Positions 60,701-64,000 of a stretch of DNA of 64,000 nucleotides are shown here, one piece after another (the first letter of the stretch is position 1; the number at the start of each line of letters is the position of its first letter). Source of the DNA: Brachyhypopomus gauderio. Lineage: Eukaryota > Chordata > Actinopteri > Gymnotiformes > Hypopomidae. The notes beneath the pieces were generated by a model. The model did not search any database and had not been told where the DNA came from. It saw nothing but the letters and a program-made list of their open reading frames with translations. Where the stretch lies: assembly GCF_052324685.1 (NCBI RefSeq), contig NC_135222.1, positions 4,935,920-4,999,919 on the forward strand. Direction: 5' to 3'. The position numbers and the translations under genes were made by a program.

Positions 60701-61995
60701 TTTTAATGCACGACATTGATATTGGTGACAATCGCCCGATCAAGCAGAACGCTTACCGCAGCAACCCTGCTAAACGGGAACTAATGAAAAAGGAGACGGA
60801 TTATCTGTTACAGAACTCGTTAGCTGTTCCAAGTTCAAGTCCGTGGTGTTCTCCGTGTGTGTTGGTGCCCAAGCCAGACGGTACCTCTCGGTTCTGCACT
60901 GATTATCGGAGGGTTAACGCTCTCACTAAGGCCGATTCATTTCCCCTTCCGAGGGTGGATGACTGTATCGACCGTATAGGAAAAGCCAGGTTTGTGTCGA
61001 AATTGGATCTGTTAAAAGGATACTGGCAGGTTCCCTTAACGGACCGTGCCGCAGAGATTTCTGCCTTTGCAACCCCGGATGTGTTCCTCCAGTACGAGGT
61101 TATGCCGTTTGGATTGCGCAACGCTCCTGCTACTTTCCAGCGGCTTATGAACATTGTTTTAGCGAATGTGAAAGGATGTGATGCCTACCTAGATGACGTG
61201 GTGGTGTATGCAGAGACGTGGGAAGAGCATCTCTGTACTCTACGACAGGTGTTCACACGACTCAGGGAGGCCCAACTTACGCTTAACCTAGCGAAATGTG
61301 AATTCGGCCACGCCACTGTCACCTATCTAGGTAAACAGGTTGGTTGTGGTGTCGTTCGTCCGGTGGATACTAAGGTTGATGCTATAGCAACATTTCCCGT
61401 CCCTACCACGAAAAGAGAGCTCCGACGTTTTTTGGGCATGATAGGTTATTACCGCAGCTTTTGTAAGAATTTTTCGAATGTCGTGTTGCCCTTAACAAAC
61501 CTCCTGCGTGGATCCTCTCAGTTTGTATGGTCACCTTCGTGTCAAGCTGCATTTGAAGCAGCTAAGACCCTTCTCTGTTCATCCCCTGTGTTGGCTGCTC
61601 CGGATTTCAAAACCCCGTTCACCTTGGAGGTGGATGCTAGTGATGCTGGCTGTGGTACGGTACTCTTACAGACAGATGAGACAGGAATGGATCACTCTGT
61701 CGCATATTATTCCTCCAAGTTCAATAAACACCAGTTGAATTACAGCACCATAGAAAAGGAGGCCCTTGCGCTGTTGCTGGCACTCCAGCATTTTGAGATT
61801 TACTTAACCTCCTCAGGTTTTCCCATTGTTGCATACACAGATCATAACCCCTTAGTGTTTCTACACCGCATGTCCAATTCGAACCGACGCCTTATGCGTT
61901 GGGCGTTGATATGTCAGAGCTTCAACTTGTCCATCCGACACAAAAAGGGCTCTGATAATGTTGTGGCAGACTGTTTGTCTAGAACGTATGCTTGA
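57760..61995 (+). CDS. Gag-Pro-Int-RT-RNaseH polyprotein (ORF2)
   Basis: 1,411 residues, uninterrupted. Order: capsid region (about 20-200); CCHC zinc knuckle at C224, C227, H232, C237; aspartic protease motif Asp305-Thr-Gly-Ala; integrase zinc domain (H547, H554, C584, C587); integrase core D618, D677, E713 with 35 residues between the last two; GPY/F module (KFVGPYEV, about 855); reverse transcriptase with first Asp at 1083 (KLDLLKGYWQVPL) and YLDD at 1143-1146; RNase H from about 1286 with VDASDAG (Asp1292) and YTDHNPL. All catalytic residues are present. RT and RNase H lie after integrase, unlike most gypsy elements. The start codon is in the ORF1 overlap, so translation could also enter from ORF1 by frameshift. 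Ends 57 bases before the 3' LTR. Confidence 0.95.
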   Translation: MASSPVVVSQQPRSAGNVYGGFDVSKNLSVVPSFREGEVDTYFSVFERVATTLQWPKDVWPLLLQCKLVGRAQEVCSALTLEHSLDYDAMKSAVLRAYELVPEAYRQRFRGHMKSSNQTYVEFAREKAALLEKWCSACKVATLEQFKELILLEEFKSCAPERLVVHINEQKVASLLDAAVLSDEFVLTHKTVFPTARRDRQDSRKDISPQNTRKAPVSTETHECFYCHEVGHVISACPKLRSKTQRKVGTVPKPVGLVGSPPPSPSSLLSVLDAPDASFAPFVLDGTVALSLTDTVQQPIRILRDTGAAQSFLVDSVLPLDEMNSCGTDVLVQGLDMRVLKVPLYMVYLRCDLVTGLVKVAVRSQLPVPGVTFILGNDLAGPLGWSLPEVTPIPNVCTQSVADEYPTVFRACVLTRSQSRKFADVEDLSDSFMCDTVKQTEGKNDDSTILTCPKNSKSSDNDVNTVHSLPFSRLELIAAQQQDGTLSQCAESAVDKADITTHSVAYFYDDKVLMRKWTPRNSDSDWGTVFQVVVPKPYRPQVLSIAHDQVMSGHLGVRKTYQRLLQYFFWPAMKTDVSRYCRSCHVCQVVGKPNQVIPPAPLRPIPVINGPFESVVIDCVGPLPKTKSGYSYVLTVMCAATHYPEAFPLRSLRTAAVVKSLVKFFTTFGLPKTIQSDQGTNFMSSQFRKAMQQFHITHKTSSAYHPESQGALERFHQTLKTMIKTFCCSKEKDWDEGLPFLLFAVRTATQESLGFSPAELVFGHTLRGPLKVLQEQLLSAEPRTPSNVLDYFSSFREKLYTACELARNSLASVQRKMKSRFDTRAVSRSFEVGDQVLVLLPLSGSALSAKFVGPYEVVSRLSETDYVIKTPDRKKQKRVCHINMLKRYISRVDKKGSRTVANVAVAVVSPVSQSPREYTPETDGLAFDRACLPTARLPNSESLENLPSVLAHLSESNRSELVDLIHEFHDLFRDTPTRTNVLMHDIDIGDNRPIKQNAYRSNPAKRELMKKETDYLLQNSLAVPSSSPWCSPCVLVPKPDGTSRFCTDYRRVNALTKADSFPLPRVDDCIDRIGKARFVSKLDLLKGYWQVPLTDRAAEISAFATPDVFLQYEVMPFGLRNAPATFQRLMNIVLANVKGCDAYLDDVVVYAETWEEHLCTLRQVFTRLREAQLTLNLAKCEFGHATVTYLGKQVGCGVVRPVDTKVDAIATFPVPTTKRELRRFLGMIGYYRSFCKNFSNVVLPLTNLLRGSSQFVWSPSCQAAFEAAKTLLCSSPVLAAPDFKTPFTLEVDASDAGCGTVLLQTDETGMDHSVAYYSSKFNKHQLNYSTIEKEALALLLALQHFEIYLTSSGFPIVAYTDHNPLVFLHRMSNSNRRLMRWALICQSFNLSIRHKKGSDNVVADCLSRTYA

Positions 61996-62042
61996 ATGTG
62001 TTGTTGTGCTGTTTTGTGTGGTATTTATTGTCTTTTTTTTTT

Positions 62043-62050
62043 AGGGGGGG
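62043..62050 (+). other. Polypurine tract
   Basis: AGGGGGGG, preceded by a T run and separated by TG from the 3' LTR, is the expected plus-strand primer for second-strand synthesis. Confidence 0.8.
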
Positions 62051-62052
62051 TG

Positions 62053-62757
62053 TGTTACGACCCCTGGTGGTCGTTGTGGTGTTCGTGTCTGACGTTACAG
62101 GTCCAGATGTGTGTCTCCTCCCACCGTGTATGTCATTCGCTTCCTGGTTGTTGTGGATTGGCTGTCCACCGCCCAAGACCCACAATCCCGCCTTTAAAAG
62201 ACCATCAAATCAGCAAGACGAAGAGATTAATCTCCAGATTGGCGTGTGGTGTGTTATAGAGTTTGTTCGATTGTTTGATTGATTTTCTGGTATTTGACTT
62301 TGAATTATTTCGTCCCTGTACTTGAGTTTGGATTTGCCCCTTTTGGTTTTGGTAGCTGGTGTATATATTGTATGTGTTTATGTATATAATTTATGTGTAT
62401 ATACAGTATATGTAAATAGTGTGTAAGTATAAATCCTGCTTGTTAGTTCGGCCCAGACGGGAAGAAAGGACACGACGCTCTTTTGGTTATACCGTTCTCT
62501 TTGTTTTGTCATAGGTAGTTAGGGTAGGTTATTGTCATTTACTTTCGTTTCTTTAAATCGCATTAGGTTAGGTAGTTGATATTATTTTGGTTAGAGACGT
62601 TTTTGTTTGTTATTTTGAGCATTGTGGCGTGTCCTGGAGTTACATCCCTTGGCCATACTTTCAATAAATTCGTCATTTCATTCATATCCATCTCACTCCC
62701 TCTTTTCCACATCATACTCATTCTCTGTTAGGGCTATAGCCTAGAGTAGTCGTAACA
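62053..62757 (+). repeat. 3' long terminal repeat
   Basis: 705 bases, same length as the 5' copy, with five substitutions (in the regions 62262, 62278, 62570, 62627 and 62662) and no indels. Confidence 0.97.
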
Positions 62758-62762
62758 GCCAT

Positions 62763-63050
62763 ATTCATAATTCTCTTTTAGGCTCTCCACCTTGTTAATA
62801 GAGAACCTACTATCTCATAAACCATCAGTAGCCATCTAATATGAGACAGCAAGCCAAGGTGTAGGCACCATAGTTTCAAATGACCTGGTAAAAACCAATC
62901 CTCAGAGCTATTGATAGCTTTCTCCATTTTCTTTCTCCGTTCCACTTGCTCTTGATTGTTTAATGCTGCACCCAAACCTTTCACTGACTTCTCCCCCATA
63001 CACAAGGCAGCAATTTTCTTTTCATCAAAAACATTCCTGCACAAGTTTTC
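62763..63050. other. Spacer between two retroelement insertions
   Basis: 288 bases of non-repetitive-looking DNA with no recognisable gene. Confidence 0.4.
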
Positions 63051-63055
63051 CTTTC

Positions 63056-63755
63056 TGTAACGCGGGGTGTACAAACCGGTACACACCGCGTAAGAAAATG
63101 AAGGGAGTATTGAACCCAAATGCTGTTAGGAACCAAATGGGATAACTGCTTATAATTAGAACTGTGTGTATGAAATAAGCACACGCGAACAAAAACGAAA
63201 GTGACTCTGCATACACACAGACGAACGAAACCCAAAACTGATGCGGAATAAACTCAACGCACGAAAACGAAACTAAACTGTAAACACACGGGAGAGAAAA
63301 TAACAAAGACAATGGAAAGAATGCGGAATAACTTTGACGCGTGAAAATAGAACTAAGGACGCCAGGGGAATACTGGCAGCAGGCGGACGCCGCAACAAAA
63401 CAAAACCCTTCCCAAACTAAAAGAATAACCGACAGGAAGGATAACAGCGGGAGGAAAACTTGAGGCCAGGGAGCGCAGGAGGTAAGTACTCGAATAAGTA
63501 AAAGGTAAGAGAGAGAGAGAGATTAAGGTGGCGAGACACCTTACAACGAAATGCAACTCCAGAGAAAGAAGAGAAGGGCTGATAGCGTACCGGCAAGACC
63601 AAAACGAATCAGCAATGATCCGTCTCCAAAAGCTTCCTTAAGATGCCATGGCAACAGGTGAGACGGATCATTGCTGATTGCGTGGATGTAGTCTAGGGCT
63701 GACTCGGGTGCCCCTAGTGGAGGTAGATGGTGTGGCATCCGAGCCAGCCCTGACA
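63056..63755 (-). mobile_element. Solo LTR of a second retrotransposon family
   Basis: On the minus strand it starts TGTCAGGGCTGGC at 63755 and ends CGCGTTACA at 63056, 700 bases. The exact 5-bp duplication CTTTC flanks it (63051-63055 and 63756-63760). No internal gene sequence, so it is best read as a solo LTR left by recombination. It is not similar to the 705-bp LTRs nearby. It carries strong inverted repeats: 20-bp perfect arms (63607-63626 with 63660-63679), 18-bp arms with two mismatches (63695-63712 with 63734-63751), and a 12-bp hairpin at its 3' end (63061-63090). Confidence 0.88.
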
Positions 63756-63760
63756 CTTTC

Positions 63761-64000
63761 ACAGTTGACAAATGTCTAGACTAAGGTTTACTTTTCCTCT
63801 TTGCCTACATGAGATTTTCATTCAACTTCATAGCAACTACCAGGTGTGTGGCACTGTCACTGCATCCATGTTTGCACTGATTGGAGGGTACAAGGTACCA
63901 TTCTGTAGCCTCTCCCCACCCACAAACCACTTTGAAGCTCTTACTTTTGGCTTCATCATCATTGTAAATAATCACAATGAGACAACCAGCCATTATACCC
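63761..64000. other. Right edge of window
   Basis: A minus-strand open frame (63993-63805) of 62 codons reads on toward the edge, containing MAGCLIVIIYNDDEAKSKSF. It could be a fragment of a gene or transposon continuing beyond 64000, but I recognise nothing in it. Confidence 0.25.

Larger units (their letters stand above)
56454..62757 (+). mobile_element. Complete Gmr1-type Ty3/gypsy LTR retrotransposon
   Basis: A 6,304-bp element bounded by an exact 5-bp target duplication GCCAT (56449-56453 and 62758-62762). It has two 705-bp LTRs that differ at only five positions, a primer site, gag, one long pol-type frame and a purine tract. The domain order is capsid, zinc knuckle, protease, integrase, reverse transcriptase, RNase H. 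Integrase before reverse transcriptase is the Ty1/copia order, yet all domains are gypsy-like (DD35E integrase with a GPY/F module, YLDD polymerase). This arrangement was described for Gmr1 of Atlantic cod. No envelope gene. The near-identical LTRs and long intact frames point to a recent insertion. Confidence 0.95.

Overview
The window looks like nuclear DNA of a teleost fish. Genes are split by GT-AG introns, intergenic DNA is AT-rich and full of CA/GT, TA and CT microsatellites, and the mobile elements (a tRNA-derived SINE, decayed CR1/Rex/L2-type LINEs, hAT-like elements and a Gmr1-type Ty3/gypsy element) are of kinds familiar from fish. I cannot name the species.

Layout. 1-1.9 kb: relic DNA transposon (inverted ends, broken DDE_3-type transposase) split by a SINE. 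2.05-3.97 kb (+): single-coding-exon LRR membrane protein resembling platelet glycoprotein V; a 187-bp copy of its 3' part sits between two copies of a local repeat at 4.6-5.3 kb. 5.4-5.75 kb (-): unrecognised candidate terminal exon. 7.9-9.1 kb and 12.3-13.4 kb (+): two five-exon R4-family RGS genes with identical RGS-domain exon sizes, rgs13-like (or rgs1-like) and rgs2. 16.1-20.0 kb (-): complete 11-exon uchl5 (329 codons). 23.5-24.45 kb (-): three-exon glrx2. 24.5-41 kb: gene desert with microsatellites, a BED-finger hAT remnant and possible conserved non-coding blocks. 41.1-42.4 kb (-): b3galt2, coding sequence in one exon, with a 5'UTR splice site. 42.7-56.4 kb: no convincing gene, but a hAT-like MITE, decayed LINE segments and a CpG-rich patch. 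56.45-62.76 kb (+): complete, young LTR retrotransposon with target-site duplication GCCAT, two near-identical 705-bp LTRs, tRNA-Pro-type primer site, and a polyprotein in which integrase precedes reverse transcriptase. 63.06-63.76 kb (-): 700-bp solo LTR of another family with target-site duplication CTTTC.

rgs13/rgs1 - rgs2 - uchl5 - glrx2 - b3galt2 matches the order of human 1q31, which supports the gene names. The RO60 and CDC73 genes that lie in that human block were not seen, and the glycoprotein V-like gene is not part of it. The cellular genes act in separate processes: G-protein signal shutdown (two RGS), proteasome deubiquitination (Uchl5), thiol redox control (Glrx2), Golgi glycosylation (B3galt2) and cell-surface LRR adhesion/receptor function.
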